This document shows positions 1 to 11,590 of a stretch of 64,000 nucleotides of DNA, piece after piece. The DNA lies in NCBI GenBank assembly GCA_039583875.1, contig CM077162.1, positions 58,634,822-58,698,821 on the forward strand, written 5' to 3'. The DNA comes from Platanthera guangdongensis (lineage: Eukaryota > Streptophyta > Magnoliopsida > Asparagales > Orchidaceae). Every line of letters starts with the position of its first letter. Within the stretch, counting starts at the first letter, position 1. The notes below the pieces were generated by a model. That model was not told the origin of the DNA. It was given only the letters and a program-made list of their open reading frames with translations, and did no database searches. The translations under genes were made by a program, and so were the position numbers.

Positions 1-407
1 GTTTGGGCTTGTCAAAGCAAGGTGCATTAATTTATCTTAGTAAGGGTGTGAGCAGATAATTGTGATATCCCACTGTCAAGATTAGGTCAAACTTAACTAG
101 GTGACATCAAATATTGAGTGCCCAAAGGCATAGGTTTGGCATGCACCAAATGATGGATGCGAATAAAGAGTTATTCACCAGCTATACAAGAATTGCATTG
201 TGATACAATTGGCAAGCGTTGCCTACCTAAATAGCTACATTGTGAGAGAAAAGCCAACGATGACTCATAGTGTTAGTGAAATATGGATCTTGTCCACTAA
301 GAGAGTAACTCGCATATACTCTACGAATTGATATCGAGGGTTATCAGTTTGATAAAAATAGTGTGAGTTATTTTGATTAAATCCTTATTAAAATTATAAA
401 ATGTATT
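1..407. other. Unassigned sequence left of copia fragment A
   Basis: No open frame, zinc-finger motif or LTR end is recognisable here. The stretch directly precedes the gag remnant of element A, so it is probably that element's untranslated leader or the end of its LTR. No TG...CA terminus or primer-binding site could be picked out, so this is inference from position only. Confidence 0.3.
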
Positions 408-1255
408 TTGAAATATAGTACTGATTTTACTTTGTTGTATCCTTGTAGAATTTCCATGGGAAGTGGTTCACACTCCACCCTATCCATTATAGCCATCCTT
501 GAGAAGGAAAATCTAAGTGGGACTAATTATTTAGACTGGTACAGGAGCTTGAGAATTGTTCTCAGGAAAGAGCGAAAGCTCTATGTTTTGGAAGAGGAAT
601 CCCTTGAAGAGCCTGTCGGGAATGCGTCCCGTGCTGATAAGGATGCTTATAAGAAGTATCTTGATGACTCCTTAGACGTCGAATGTCTCATGCTAGCAAC
701 CATGAACTATGAGCTCCAAAATCAATAAGAGAACATGGGTTGCAAGGAAATTGACGAGTATCTCAAGAAAATGTTTCAAGTACAAGCTCGTCAAGAGAGA
801 TTTGACGTCACTAAGGCATTATTCATTATAATATGGGAGCTCGGGACCTAGTAGGTACTCACATACTCAAGATGATTTGGTATATAGAGAACCTTGAGAG
901 ACTAGGCTTCCCTCTGGGCCAAGAGTTAGCCACAGACCTGATCCTACAATCATTGTCGGAGAGTTATGAGCAGTTTGTCTTAAACTATAACAAGAATGAA
1001 ATAGACAAGACACTGCCCAAGCTCCTAGGCATGTTGCGAACTGCCGAAATCAACATGAAGAAGGCCAAGCCAGCTAGCCCCATATTGATGGTGCATAAAG
1101 GCAAGGGTAAGGACAAGGGCTTCAAGAAGACAAAGGTATGACCTAAGTCTGCTCTGGAGCCCAAGTCTTCAGCACTAAAGAAGGGCTTGGTGAAAGAAGG
1201 AAAATGCCACCATTATTGCAAGGCTGGTCATTAGAGGAGGAATTGTCCTTCATAC
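408..1255 (+). pseudogene. gag: Ty1/copia gag remnant (element A)
   Basis: Two adjacent open pieces (408-728 and 833-1141) read as the capsid part of a plant Ty1/copia gag. The first holds the N-terminal signature LSGTNYLDWYRSLRIVLRKE, typical of the copia gag N-terminal region. The second holds the helical part with LILQSLSESYEQFVLNY. A CCHC zinc knuckle follows at about 1204-1250 (C-HHY-C-KAGH-x-RRN-C), with a stop codon in place of one residue. Gag normally packages the element RNA into virus-like particles. Stops at about 726, 1139 and inside the knuckle make it non-functional. The lineage within copia is not assigned. Confidence 0.8.
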
Positions 1256-1339
1256 ATTGAGGGTCTGCACAAGATGAAGGGAGGTAGGACTTCCGCTTCA
1301 AGTATCTATGTTATAGAGATACACCCTTCTCCGCCTTCA

Positions 1340-2130
1340 TCTTGGGAATTAGATACCTGATGTGATTCTCATATTTGTATAAATGTGCGGGAACTGAGAA
1401 AGAGAAGATTGCTGAGTAAAGGGGAGGTGGACTTGCATGTTAGCAATAGAGCAAGAGTTGTTGCTGTCGCCGTACGAATTTACCGTCTTTCTTTGCCCAG
1501 TGGACTTGTAATATAACTAAATAACTATTATTATGTTCCTTCCATAACTATAAACATTATATCTATTTCATGCTTGGATATGGTTGGATTTTCTTTTATT
1601 ATTAAGAACAATTCTTATTTTATATTTAAGAATGATGTTTTTTATGGTATAACCCAGATGTTTAATGGTTTATATGTTTTGAACTTAGACCATCAGATCT
1701 ATAATATAGAGAATACTAAAAGACTAAGAACGAATGACACAAACTCTACGTACCTTCGGCTTTGCCATTTGAGCCATATAAATGAGAAGCACATATCCAA
1801 ACTCCATAGAGATGGACTACTAGACTCATTTGATTATGAATCATTTGAGAGATGCAAATCTTGTTTGTTAGGAAAGATAACTAAGGTCTCTTTCACTGGT
1901 TTCAATGAGAGGGTTGATGATCTCTTGGGTATAGTACATAGTGATGTATGTGGACCCATGAGTTCTATGGCGAGAGGTGAGTATTTCTACTTTGTTATAT
2001 TTACTGATCATTTCAGTAGATACGGATACGTGTATCTTATAAAGTGAAAATCTGAAACCTTTGAAAAGTTCAAAGAGTTTAAGAACGAAGTAAAGAACCA
2101 GCTAAAGCACTCCGATCTGATTGAGGTGGT
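1340..2130 (+). pseudogene. pol: Ty1/copia protease to integrase remnant (element A)
   Basis: At about 1345 the frame reads WELDT-stop-CDSHIC, the copia aspartic-protease active site (normally DTGCxSHIC) with a stop at the glycine. It is followed by KGEVDLHV and LSLPSGLV, the usual downstream protease strands. From 1574 to 2047 comes the GAG-pre-integrase zinc region (H-LSH-IN...RCKSCLLGK) and the start of the integrase core (GIVHSDVCGPM, then FTDHFSRYGYVYLIK). Homology continues past a stop at 2045 and ends abruptly at 2130, where the LTR of element B begins. The second and third catalytic acids of the integrase are missing. Confidence 0.8.
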
Positions 2131-3634
2131 TGTTGGGTATTGTATCCACAATAACCCTGATTTGAAGAAAAGCTCAGTCAAGTTAAGATGAATTGAGTTT
2201 ATATTTGATGTTGTATTCTAGTTATGTATTTGTAGGTTTACTTTGTTAAGTACACACCAATGTCAGGTTACAGTGGGTCAGTAAACACATGACTATACAA
2301 TATACTCTCTCATTGTGTAGGTCATCATGTTGACTCACGTGTAATCTCTCTATTGGGGCATGCTTCTATCCCAAGTATAGGAGAAGGATCAAGGAAGGCC
2401 AAAGTCCAGGACCAAGAAAATTGGAATTTTACCTAAATAAAATTCGACGAATATGGTCAGTCATGTACGTCGATTTCGTCGAGTATCCCCTTGATACTTG
2501 TCGAATTCATCGTGTATTCTTCCCAATACATGATGAATTCATCGTATATACTTAGGGTAAAATTCTGGATATCTAGAAATCGTCCAAAAAAAATTCTTCG
2601 AGTATTACTGGCTATATTCACTGAATTCGTTGAGTATCACTGGTGATACTCGCCGAATTCGACGAGTATCCCAGGCGATACTCAAGATTTTATTCTAAGG
2701 CTTATTCGACGCATATCGTTATCTGGTTCAGCGAGTATCATATATGATTCTCGATGAATTCTATCAAAAAAGACTTAGGCCGTTTTTTCCAAAACAATTC
2801 TCTAGTTTCGGATTTTCAGCCATGCACAGTAATCATCTAGGGGTTCATTTTTGGAAACCCTTTTTAGCCATTATTTTGATTCTTCCTATATATATGATAG
2901 GTTGATTTTCGAAATAAAGAATCTTGGCCCTAACTAATTTTCAATTTCAAAAGTTTCCAAAGATATGATCTCGTCTGCCACACCTTCGCATTTCTCGATT
3001 TTCATCCCGATTTGCCGCTGGCATCGTGCGATCTTTTTCAACATCGACTTCCTTGACTGGATCGCATCTCCTTTCAAGTTCTATTCTACTCCAGTCCTAT
3101 GTATTTGAAGATCAAAGGCTAAAGATTCAAGTTCTTCCAAGATTACAAGTTTCCGAGTTCTACAAGTCTCAAGATCTACTTCTACGAAGAACGTCAGAGC
3201 GAAGACTTGCTTATATTGTTGTGTTGTAATATTTATTTTCTTTTGTAGGAGATTGTTTATCCGAGTTAGTAGATCCTTTGTGGATCAAGAGTTTGTAGAT
3301 CCGGTTTGCGAATCGAGTTTGTAGATACAGTTTGTGGATGGAGTTGTAGATCCGGTTGTGGATCGAGGTGTAGGAGAGTTTGTTCTCCGAGGTGTAGGAG
3401 CGTTGCTCCGAGTTGTAAGATTTGATTAAATCTAAGAAAGGTGAAGTAGGCGATTATATCCCTTCATGGTAGATAGGCAAGGCGGGACAGTGGACGTACT
3501 CAACTCAGGGAACCACTATAAAATCTATGTGTTTGTATGCTTGAATTTTTAGATAATTTTTATTCCGCAAAAAGACACAAACATCACTTATTCACCCCCC
3601 TCTAGATGATTTAGGTAGACTCTAGATACTTTCA
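2131..3634 (+). repeat. 5' LTR of SIRE-like element B
   Basis: The LTR starts TGTTGGGTATTG directly after the broken integrase of element A. It ends ...GATACTTTCA just before a primer-binding site, giving about 1.5 kb, in the range of SIRE LTRs. It contains a TATA-like stretch (CTATATATATGATAGG) near 2888. Its 3' part (about 3230-3430) has a degenerate series of GAGTTGTAG / GGTGTAGGAG / GGATC units that resembles the downstream part of the S1 and S4 LTRs. No second LTR is present, so the ends are inferred from TG/CA and the primer site. Confidence 0.75.
2435..2760. repeat. Palindrome-rich ATTCGTCGAGTATC array in the B LTR
   Basis: About ten loosely repeated units combine GAATTCGTCGA or its complement TCGACGAATTC with a following GTATC / GATAC arm, in both orientations. 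An example is CGTTGAGTATC...GATACTCGCCGAATTCGACGAGTATC near 2630-2670. The units form interleaved small palindromes with a TCGA core. The array sits upstream of the likely TATA region, that is, in the U3 part. Its function is unknown. Confidence 0.6.
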
Positions 3635-3635
3635 A

Positions 3636-3650
3636 TTGGTATTAGAGGGG
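3636..3650 (+). other. Primer-binding site of element B
   Basis: TTGGTATTAGAGGGG lies one base after the LTR end. It resembles TTGGTATCAGAGC, the sequence complementary to the 3' end of plant initiator methionine tRNA that primes minus-strand synthesis in SIRE and other copia elements. At least one position differs (TATTAG for TATCAG). Confidence 0.65.
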
Positions 3651-3722
3651 CGTTTTGTTCGATAAGATTAACACCGTGATCAAGATCCCTGATCTAGCAT
3701 TAATAGATTCTGCATATTCACC

Positions 3723-5880
3723 ATGGATCGAAGCAAAGATATATCATCTATGAAGCTACTGGTGTGCACCAAGGAAAACTTTCCCATGTGGAAAGAACGA
3801 GTACGGTTATTCATGGAAGCTGTTAATCCGAGGATTTTTAGATAGTGGAAGAAGGACCACACATCCCTACACAGGCTTCAACGATAAATCCAGCAATTAT
3901 AATTCCCAAGAAAATGATGGATCTCACTAAGGATGAGATTGACTTAGTCTCCCTAGACAAGAAGACAAAGAATATCATAGCAAGTGTAGTGGACGATTCA
4001 ATGCTCCAGAACTTATTCCACTGCAAATCTTCCAAAGAGATGTGAGACTGTCTTATTGTCCTGATGGAAGGTACTGAAGAAGTGAGAGACAATCACAAAT
4101 CATTGTTGAACCAGGAATACGAAGCCTTCAAGCAGGGTGCCAATGATTCCACAGCTGACAGCTTCGAAAAAAATTTCAAGATCGTCAACGGCCTCAGGAA
4201 CTATGGTCGCACGTTCACTAATGGCGAACTCAATGACAAGTTTCTAAGATACCTGACTAAGGAATGGGACACCAAGGTTGTTGCCATTGGAGAATTTGGG
4301 AAGCTGCTGGAGATAGACCCTCAGAACCTGTTCGGAAAGCTACTCTCCTATGAGCTTCAAATGAATACCATGAAGAAGGAGGAGCAAAGCAATAGAACGC
4401 TTAGCAGAGAAAAGTGTATGGATCTCAATGCAGAAGGTTTGACGAAATCTAAAGATGTGTCACCCATTCAGACACGAGCTCCTGACACTCTATAAGACTC
4501 TGAGCCAAGCACGTCTGGCTCCGATCTATCGGATGGAGAGTTTTCCCTCATATCCAAACAGTTCAAGAAGCTACAGAGCAAGAGGAGACAAATGAAAAAT
4601 AGGACATCCTCTTCAGACTCCAGGAGATCACATCATGACGGTGATGGTACCAAGAAAAGCTACAACAAGGAGGACATGTATAAATCCAAACCAACAAATG
4701 GTTTTCCTCTAACATTGCTTGCTACTGCTGTAATAAGTCAGGTCACATGATCGTGGAGTGTCCATACAAGAAGAAGGATAGCTCTAGGAAGGACGAGAAA
4801 AGATCCTTTAAAGGGAAGAAGAAAGAAGAAAAGAGCTTTGTCGCCAAAAAGTCGAAGACTCTCAGTGACAGTGCATGAGTGAGTCGAGCTCTGAAAACGA
4901 AGAAGCTTACTTTGGAATTATGGCTCAATCTGACGAGGAAGTGGGTGACTCCGAGTACCATGGGAAGGTAAACTCGCACACTATTCTCTCAGAATCTGAA
5001 ACGTCCACTAATGGTCATGAGTACTATTCTTCTGATGAGGACGAATCAGAATTGATGGCTCAGCACGAGCAATTATTAAAGGCTTTCGACAAATGTCGTA
5101 AGGTAGTCTGGAAGCAAGTAAAAGAGATTGCCTCCCTCAAGGCTGTGGAAGCTAATCTGAAGGAAGAAATTGCATAATTACTTCCTCTCAGAGATGAAGT
5201 CCACTCCTTGAAAGAGGAACTCAAGGGCTCTATTGAGACATTAAGTCTGGATGACAAATATCTTAATGAGCTGGAAGAAAAGCTCGTGGTGGAGAGAAAA
5301 CTCATTGAGAGTTACTCCAAGCCGAAGACTATTCTCCCTCTCATTGATGAGTTCTCAGCTCAGAAGAAGGGTAGTGGTCTTGGACACAACAGTAGAAAGG
5401 GTAAGGCTGCTAAGAAGGCTAGCGCCAAAGAAAAGGGGAAGTCACTCATGGGTCAACCCTTGTTCAGGAAAGTAATCTTCCCGACGAACAAGTTTGACCT
5501 TGAGTCGTCCTATGGTCATCATGTTAGGCCTACTCATGTAGAGCCCAGGAATAGATACCAGGGATGGACCCATTCTCGTGACTTTGGTGTCAGTGTGTTC
5601 AAAGCACCTTATGAAGAAATTTAGATGAAGAGTTATGTTCTGTATGTACATGGCCATAATGATAAGAAGGCACCAAAAGATAAATCTGTTGTGCCTAAGG
5701 TTAAGGAGATAGGAAGCCTTTGTGTATAATGCAACCACTAGGCCTCCACCTCAAAGAATGTTGCCCTTGCTAGACCTCACATTCAAAGGGTGAAGCAGAT
5801 TGATTGCATGTTGTACCCTGTGAATCACATAAAAGTAGGATACTCCAAATTCGGGGGTCAAAGAGTTTTATAAAACGTTC
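3723..5880 (+). pseudogene. gag: SIRE-type gag, broken (element B)
   Basis: The frame starts at the ATG at 3723 with residues like MKLLVCTKENFPMWKERVRL, matching the gag start of S1 in this window. It shifts frame near 3843, then continues in 3845-4043, 4064-4495, 4875-5177 and 5208-5624. Visible parts are the capsid region (RSLT-type motif as LRYLTKEWDTKVVAIGE), a CCHC knuckle at about 4709-4755 (C-YC-C-NKSG-H-MIVE-C), an acidic serine-rich segment, and a coiled-coil-like Glu/Lys/Leu segment near 5040-5290. It also has the SKPKTILPLIDEF motif seen in S1. At least four stops and two frameshifts disable it. The protein would have formed the particle shell and bound RNA. Confidence 0.8.
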
Positions 5881-5885
5881 TTGGT

Positions 5886-6238
5886 GGAAAAAAGGTGAGT
5901 GAAAGATCCCACTTAATTAAATTTGATCCATGAATCTAAGAAATAGTGAGAATTCTTGATCTCTCTCAATATCTCTCTAAATTCGAATATCCAGGATTTG
6001 AATTGATGTCGTTTCATTGATTACTACTAAAGATTTCATTTCAATTGGAATTTGGTTATTCACGATGTATGATGATCCCTGTTAAGCATCCATGACTGAA
6101 TGGACAGCTTGCCCCTAGATTTCTCTTTCTATAAATAGGACCCCCTCACCAACCCCGTAATGACATCTTAACTGCTTATTTTCTCTCTCTTACCGCACTT
6201 TTCTCTTTCGTACTCGCGCTCCACCCCCTCTTGCGAGC
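5886..6238. other. Non-coding flank before the antisense gene of T
   Basis: There is no coding signal here. The stretch links the end of SIRE gag B to the start of T's extra gene. It holds a TATA box (listed separately) and a pyrimidine-rich stretch (TTTTCTCTCTCTTACC near 6178) just before the start codon, as in a plant 5' UTR. If T were complete, its 3' LTR would lie in or beyond this stretch. No sequence matching the T LTR at 24390-25202 was seen. Confidence 0.4.
6130..6141 (+). promoter_or_regulatory. TATA box ahead of T's antisense gene
   Basis: TCTATAAATAGG is a textbook plant TATA box, about 100 bp upstream of the ATG at 6239, followed by a pyrimidine-rich leader. It lies on the plus strand, opposite to the gag-pol transcript of T. 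This suggests the extra gene had its own promoter. It could instead be a remnant of another LTR. Confidence 0.55.
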
Positions 6239-7700
6239 ATGGGCAAGACCAATCCTGGAGCCAACGGCCGCACCAAATGTGCGCAGCATTTTATAGACTA
6301 TTGTTTCTTTGAGGGAAACACCAGCGAGGCTGAGCTCGCTGAATTCGTCGGCGACCATGTGCCACATGGCTTCGAAGCACGCCAGTCGAGGCAGGGGAGG
6401 CCATCAACTCCTTCTACAATGACGAGCTTGCCTTCCCCATCTCGCACTTTAAGGTGGGGCTGCGCCTCTCCCTCTGGCCGAAAATCTGCCAGATCTTGAA
6501 GTACTATGGTGTGGTGCCCGCGCAGCTGAACTCAAATGCCATCTCTATGATGGTGGCATTTGCGGGCTACCTACGCCGAGAGAGGATAGAGTTCAACCTG
6601 ACGGTGTTCAGGAAACTCTTTTCTTACAAGGTGATGCCGGATGGTGTCGCCGACTTCGGGGGCTCGCTGATTATGTTTCGCGAGATCACGAACAAGCATC
6701 ACAACTGGATGACCAAGATCGCCTTCATCAAGGGCGATCTCTGCAACATCCCTTACTCCCCCCAACAGAAGGCCTAGGAGGTCTACCTCCCCTCTGCCGT
6801 GTCCGGCAACGATGTCGACCTCCACAAGTTCTTCCTCCACAAGGACTTCGAGGTCGCCTTCCTGCGAAGGGGCCTCGACTCGCTCTGCCCCATCCTGCTC
6901 GGCAAAGGTATTGCCCTCTTCCCTATTGCTCAGCTCACCATATTTTCAAAGAAATTTTCTAAGTTATTTTATCCAGGAGAGCGGCTGATCCCCGTGAACC
7001 CGCCATTTACGGACTCCGGGTTATATGCGGACCCTCTTGCTCGCAAGAAGGCAGCAGCGGCGGACTGCCAAGATGAGGCGGCTTTCTCCAAACCCTCCTC
7101 CAGCAAGAGGCGACCTGAGGATGCGGGGTCAAGCCCGCCCCATCGCCAACAACTACCAAAAAAGATGAGGAGAGCCGTGCTGGCTCAGCGGGCGAAACAA
7201 CAACAACAACATCAACAACCCAGGTACATGAGCTCGCCCGAGACCGTCCCCGACGGGTCGCCAGAGAGTTCGCTCAAGGAGATCACTAGCAAGGGGCAGG
7301 GAGGTGGCGAGGCCTCTGCTCCTCCCGCTATGACCTCTGCTCCCCCGCGGCGAAGAAGGAGGCTCGCGTGCCCGCCACACCGAAGGAACACCTCCTCTTC
7401 AACTTTTGGGGGAGGTGGAAGGACCTGGCTAGGGAGCCCATGGTTCAGTGGGATGCGCAGGCCCATCGGGTCTCCATATCCACCCTCCACCCCTCCTTGG
7501 CTGACCACGAGCTCGCCACCGGTCACGCCTACACCCTCGTCTTTGGCCTCTACATAACGACTCCATCAGCGACTACATTTCCTTTCTCGGGAGGATAATG
7601 AATCTCAAAGGTCTACTCCCCAAGGAACTCCAACCATCTTCGTTGTCGCATATTCAGGTGCTTTTGCTCCAACAAGTACTTTAGGCTCTTGTGGCCATAT
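6239..7700 (+). pseudogene. N-terminal part of the antisense extra gene of T (putative gypsy-type transposon-domain protein)
   Basis: The reading starts at ATG 6239 (MGKTNPGANG) and shifts frame near 6385. The core is FPISHFKVGLRLSLWPKICQ, then LKYYGVVPAQLNSNA and VFRKLFSYKV. That pattern is the plant retroelement domain usually called 'putative gypsy type transposon' (PF04195-like, by memory of the pattern). A Pro/Ser/Arg-rich linker with a Gln run follows (about 7195-7220). A stop occurs at 6775 (TAG where a Gln codon is plausible) and frameshifts near 7370 and 7555. A candidate 69-bp intron (6908-6976, GTATTG...TTATCCAG, T-rich) has a length divisible by three and no stop, so splicing is not forced by the frame. 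The gene is cut at about 7700 by element D and resumes at 17275. Function is unknown. Confidence 0.65.
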
Positions 7701-8810
7701 AGATCTCCACTTTCACGCTGCCAACTCTAGGTCGTGGACGGGATAACTTCTTTCATGCACCTTCAATTGGCGTGAGCCATAAGCAATCACTTTCCCATTT
7801 TGCAGAAGAACGCAGCTGAAGCTGCTCACTGAAGCATCCCTACAGATCTCATATCCGTCGATACCACATGGCAATGTCAACACAGACATAGTGGTCAATT
7901 GGCTCTTCAGCTCTTCAAAAGCTCGTTCGCACTTTGGCATCCAAACAAACTTCTGATCCTTTCTCGTTAGTGTGGTTAAAGGCAAAGTGATTCGCGAGAA
8001 ATTTTCAACAAACCGTCTATAGTAGCCTGCCAGTCCAAGGAAGCTCCTGACTTCGGCCACCGAAGACAACACCGACCATTCCTGTATTGATCTGATCTTT
8101 GAAGAATCCACTGCTATGCCTTCTCCGCTTACCATATGGCCCATAAAAGCCACCGACGATAGCCAAAACTCACACTTCGAGAACTTGGCATAGAGCTTAT
8201 TCTCCCTTAATGTCTGCAACACCAATCGCAAGTGGTTTTCGTGATCAGCTTCAGATTTCGAGTACACCAGGATATCATCCATGAACACAATCACGAACAA
8301 GTCCAGGTACTCTCGGAACGTTCGGTGCATTAGGTCCATAAACACCGATGGTGCATTGCACAGCCCAAACAGCATTACTGTGAACTCAGAATGCCCGTAA
8401 CGTGTTCCCAATGCAGTTTTGGGAATGTCACCTTCCCGAATCCTCAACTGGTAATAACCAGACTTCAAATCCAACTTGGAGTAGACGGTTGATCCCACCA
8501 GCTGATCGAACAACTCATCAATCTGGGGAATCAGATACTTATTCTTCTCGGCCAGCTTGTTCAGTTCGCGGTAATCAATACATAACCGCAAGCCGCCGTC
8601 TTTCTTTTTCACAAACAGAACAGGTGCGATCCAAGGTGACATGCTTGGGCATCTATAACCCTGCTCCATTAACTCTTGCAGTTGGACTTTCAACTCAGCC
8701 ATTCCTTCGACGTGACGCGATACAGCAAGCAGGCCACTGGTTTCGCACCTAGGACCAATATAGTACAGTAGTCAATCTCTCGCTGGGGTGGTAGCCCAGG
8801 AAGAACCTTA
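7693..8810 (-). pseudogene. pol: Reverse transcriptase and start of RNase H (element D)
   Basis: On the minus strand, a PR-RT linker with [16 protein letters not shown] (about 8810-8710) leads, after a frameshift near 8705, into a long open frame. It carries [35 protein letters not shown] and the catalytic box [14 protein letters not shown] (FMDD in place of the more usual F/YIDD). [16 protein letters not shown] follows, then the RNase H start ([10 protein letters not shown], where the usual acid-rich DASxxG pattern is altered). It stops after HDLELAA and breaks off at the left edge. This is typical chromovirus RT, which copied element RNA into DNA. The absence of the rest of RNase H makes it dead. 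Confidence 0.85.
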
Positions 8811-9455
8811 GGAAACATAACACAACCGCAAGCTCCCATATCGGCAGTGCAGATGCGTCCAAACACAATTCCCGACTTCCAATTTGCACCACCACATTGC
8901 AAACTCTAACCGCCAATTGCAAAACATTCGTTCGGTAGGAACACCCGTCCATTATCAAAAGTGCTCTCACTAGTGTGTTCCGAAATAAAATAAAGTCTGT
9001 GGCGCACACCTCACACACACAAGCTACATACACAATATGCAATCAGAAAAGCAAGCAACGATCTTCTCGCGCACTTGTGATAACTTCAATGTGCTTAATG
9101 GACAGTAGTAAAGACCTAGGATTGCGTCTGGGATGCAGAGGACCCCAGCACTGCTTTTCCCCGTTTCAACATAAGACGCTCCTATCTTCTCAACCATTTG
9201 TCGACCATTCCTGAGAGCGATGGGCGAACTTGTCCCCAGGTAATAGAACATAAACTTTCTATTCGTGTTCACGACTACCATGCCAACACGTTTATCCCAC
9301 ACCTACATGTAGTGTACTTATATAACACATGCAACAGTAAAACTGCCACGCAAAACGGATTACTGTACATACAACACATGCATAGTTCACAAGTACATGA
9401 GTAACACAGTTATTTTTGTACATCAAGTCGACATTTCCATTTTCTTTATTGCCCT
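8811..9455. other. Degenerate region between RT and gag of D
   Basis: By position this should hold the aspartic protease of D on the minus strand. I could not find a D-S/T-G active site or any other protease motif, and the short open frames look random. It is either a badly decayed protease or unrelated sequence. The stretch 9300-9450 is AT-rich with no feature. Confidence 0.35.
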
Positions 9456-9923
9456 TTAAGAGTCACCGCAACAATCTCGGGCTTTATGTCCTGCTTCACC
9501 GCACAAGTAACACTTGTATTGCTTCTTTGGCTGCAGCGCACCACACCGACAATTTCGAGCAATGTGTGCTTCCTTGCCACAAGTATAATAAGTACGAGTC
9601 TCGAGTCTCTGCCTCTTGCGGTGAGCAAACTTTCCAACCCTTGGAGATCTCACTTCCCTGATCGCAGACATTTGCTGGGCTCTCGCAGGCATTTGCTGGG
9701 ATCTTGTCAAGTCCACCTCCAATAGTCTAGCTGACTCCACCAATGGTTGGAATCCCAGTAACTTAGGACCCATCAACAAGAAACGGAGTTCCAGACGTAG
9801 CCCATCGTAAAACCGATTGATCTTCGTCTCCTCGGTTTCAAACACAAACTCTGGTTGTTGTCTTATTGCGACAAATGCGTGCAAATAGTCCTCAACCGTG
9901 TCCTCTCCTTGGCTCAAGTACAT
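9456..9923 (-). pseudogene. gag: Gag C-terminal half with two zinc knuckles (element D)
   Basis: The 155-codon open frame begins inside the capsid. TVEDYLHAFVAIRQQPEF followed by INRFYDGLRLELR is the conserved retrotransposon gag (PF03732-like) C-terminal motif. Two zinc-knuckle-like sequences follow: C-GKEAHIARN-C, which has lost spacing, and a perfect CYLCGEAGHKARDC (CX2CX4HX4C) near its end. The N-terminal half of gag is missing, because plus-strand integrase sequence begins within a few bases of its left end in transcription order (9924/9925). Confidence 0.8.
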
Positions 9924-9924
9924 G

Positions 9925-11474
9925 TTCAGTCAAGGGTAAATTGGCTAAAACTGCACCATGAACGTCTAATCCAAGAGTTGGAAGCGTTAGAGATTTCTTA
10001 TGTTGACAAGAATTCCACAGCCAATGCATGTTTGAACTGGATGGAGGTGCAATGTGACCTTGCAGACAGGATTCGACGAGCAACGAAGCTGGATGAGAGT
10101 CTCCAACGCTATGCCAAGGACTGTCCAGAGGGCAAGTTCTCCAGGAATGACGACCTTTTGCGGAAAGAGGGCCGTTTGTGCATCCCGAATGTGGGTAAGC
10201 TACGAGAAGAGTTGATGTACGAAGCGTACTATACAAAGTACTCAATTCACCCTGGGAGAACAAAGATGTTCTGGGACATGAAGAAGCTGTTCTGGTGGCT
10301 AAGATTGAAAAACGATGTCGCTCATTCTGTAGCCAAATGCCAGACTTGTGCTCTAGTGAAAGCGGAATGCCAGAAGCCTGGCGGTTTCTTGAAGTCGTTA
10401 CCGATTCCGGAATGGCAGTTTAATGATATTTCCATGGATTTTGTGCACGGGTTGCCGAGATCTTAGCGTGGGAATGATTCAATTTGGGTCATTGTAGACC
10501 GGCTGGAAAAGGTGGCACACTTCCTTCCGAACAAACGGGACGATTCCGTGGAGAGTTTGGCAAAACTTTATGTTGAGCAGATTGTATGGCTACATGGTGT
10601 TCCTCGTAGCATTGTGAGCGATCGAGATGGGTGATTCACATCAAATGATTGGAGGCTAGACCATCAGCTGTTGGGCACAAAGTTGATGTTCAGTACGGCC
10701 TTTCATCCCCAAACAGATGGCCAAACTGAAAGGACCAACAGGACCAAGGAAGATATACTCCGAATGTGCACTTTGGACTTTGGGAAGAGATGGGAGGATC
10801 ATCTCTATCTACTGGAGTTTGCCTACAACAACAACTACCAAGCGAGCATCGGTATGGCACCGTTTGAAGCTCTGTATGGTCGAAAGTGTCGTACACCGTT
10901 GGCTTGGGCAGAAGCATGCGAATCCAAAGTGTATAGACGTAACAAAGTCGAGGAAGCAAACTCGACGATACACACTATTTGATAAAGGCTATTGATAACC
11001 CAAGATCGTCAAGCAAAATACTACAACACCAAGCACCGGAATATGGAGTTCACGGTGGGCGATTGAGTATACTTGAATATCAAACCCTTTAAAGGCATAT
11101 CCAGGATTTGACTTTTGAAAAATTTGAGTCCACGCTTCCTTGGTCCATTTGAAGTGGTAGAGCGAGTCGGGGAAGCTGCATATCGGCTAGCTCTTTCGGC
11201 AGACTTGAGTGGCTTACATGAGGTGTCTCACATCTCGGTACTTCGGAAAGCCGTTAACGATACAGCTCAAGTGCTCACGAATGATCATGTGCTGATGGAG
11301 TATGGGCTAACGACGAAGGTCCAGCCCATTCGGATCGAGGATCATGCCGATAAACAGTTGAGGAACAAGACGATCGGGATGGTCAAAGTCTAGTGGGACA
11401 ATTGCGATCGTGAGGAGCTAACATGGGAGTGAGAGCAGACCATGCAAGCTGAATTTCCCGAGCTCTTTGTGTAA
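9925..11474 (+). pseudogene. pol: Integrase with chromodomain-like tail (element D)
   Basis: Open pieces 9925-10466, 10671-10982 and 11115-11393 together read as a chromovirus integrase on the strand opposite to D's gag/RT. Visible parts: the H2C2 zinc region (HPGRTKMFWDM...KCQTC); core start SMDFVHGLPRS with the first acid; VSDRDG with the second acid (next codon a stop); FHPQTDGQTER; and FAYNNNYQASIGMAPFEALYG. The GPFEVVERVGEAAYRL fold leads into a chromodomain-like end (VQPIRIEDHADKQLRNKTIG...VKV-stop-WDN...EELTWE). It terminates at TAA 11474. Three or more stops and frame changes disable it. Integrase inserted element DNA; the tail is thought to steer it to particular chromatin. Confidence 0.85.
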
Positions 11475-11544
11475 CTGTTATGCAGTGTGTGTCACGTTTT
11501 ATTAAACGTTTGTCGAATAAAACCTCTTCTGTTTGAGTTCCTTA

Positions 11545-11590
11545 CTTTATGCAAATTTCGGGGACGAAATTTTTGTAAGGTGGGGAGGGT
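11545..11590 (+). other. 3' untranslated end and polypurine tract of D
   Basis: The sequence TTTCGGGGACGAAATTTTTG followed by AAGGTGGGGAGGG directly precedes an LTR start TGTAACACCCC. This arrangement is characteristic of Del/Tekay-like chromoviruses. The purine run primes plus-strand DNA synthesis. Confidence 0.75.

Larger units (their letters stand above)
2131..5885 (+). mobile_element. Truncated SIRE-like Ty1/copia element B
   Basis: The element consists of a 5' LTR, an initiator-Met-type primer site and a broken SIRE-type gag, all on the plus strand. Protease, integrase, RT and the 3' LTR are absent. It sits inside the integrase of copia fragment A (left junction at 2130/2131). Gag homology fades at about 5880, where the 5' flank of T's antisense gene begins. 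Whether T inserted into B or a deletion joined them cannot be decided, because no target duplication is visible at the right side. Confidence 0.75.

Noticed and set aside
7153..7526. Minus-strand ORFs opposite T's extra gene
   Set aside because: GC-rich codon bias of the plus-strand gene leaves the opposite strand open, and no recognisable motif is present.
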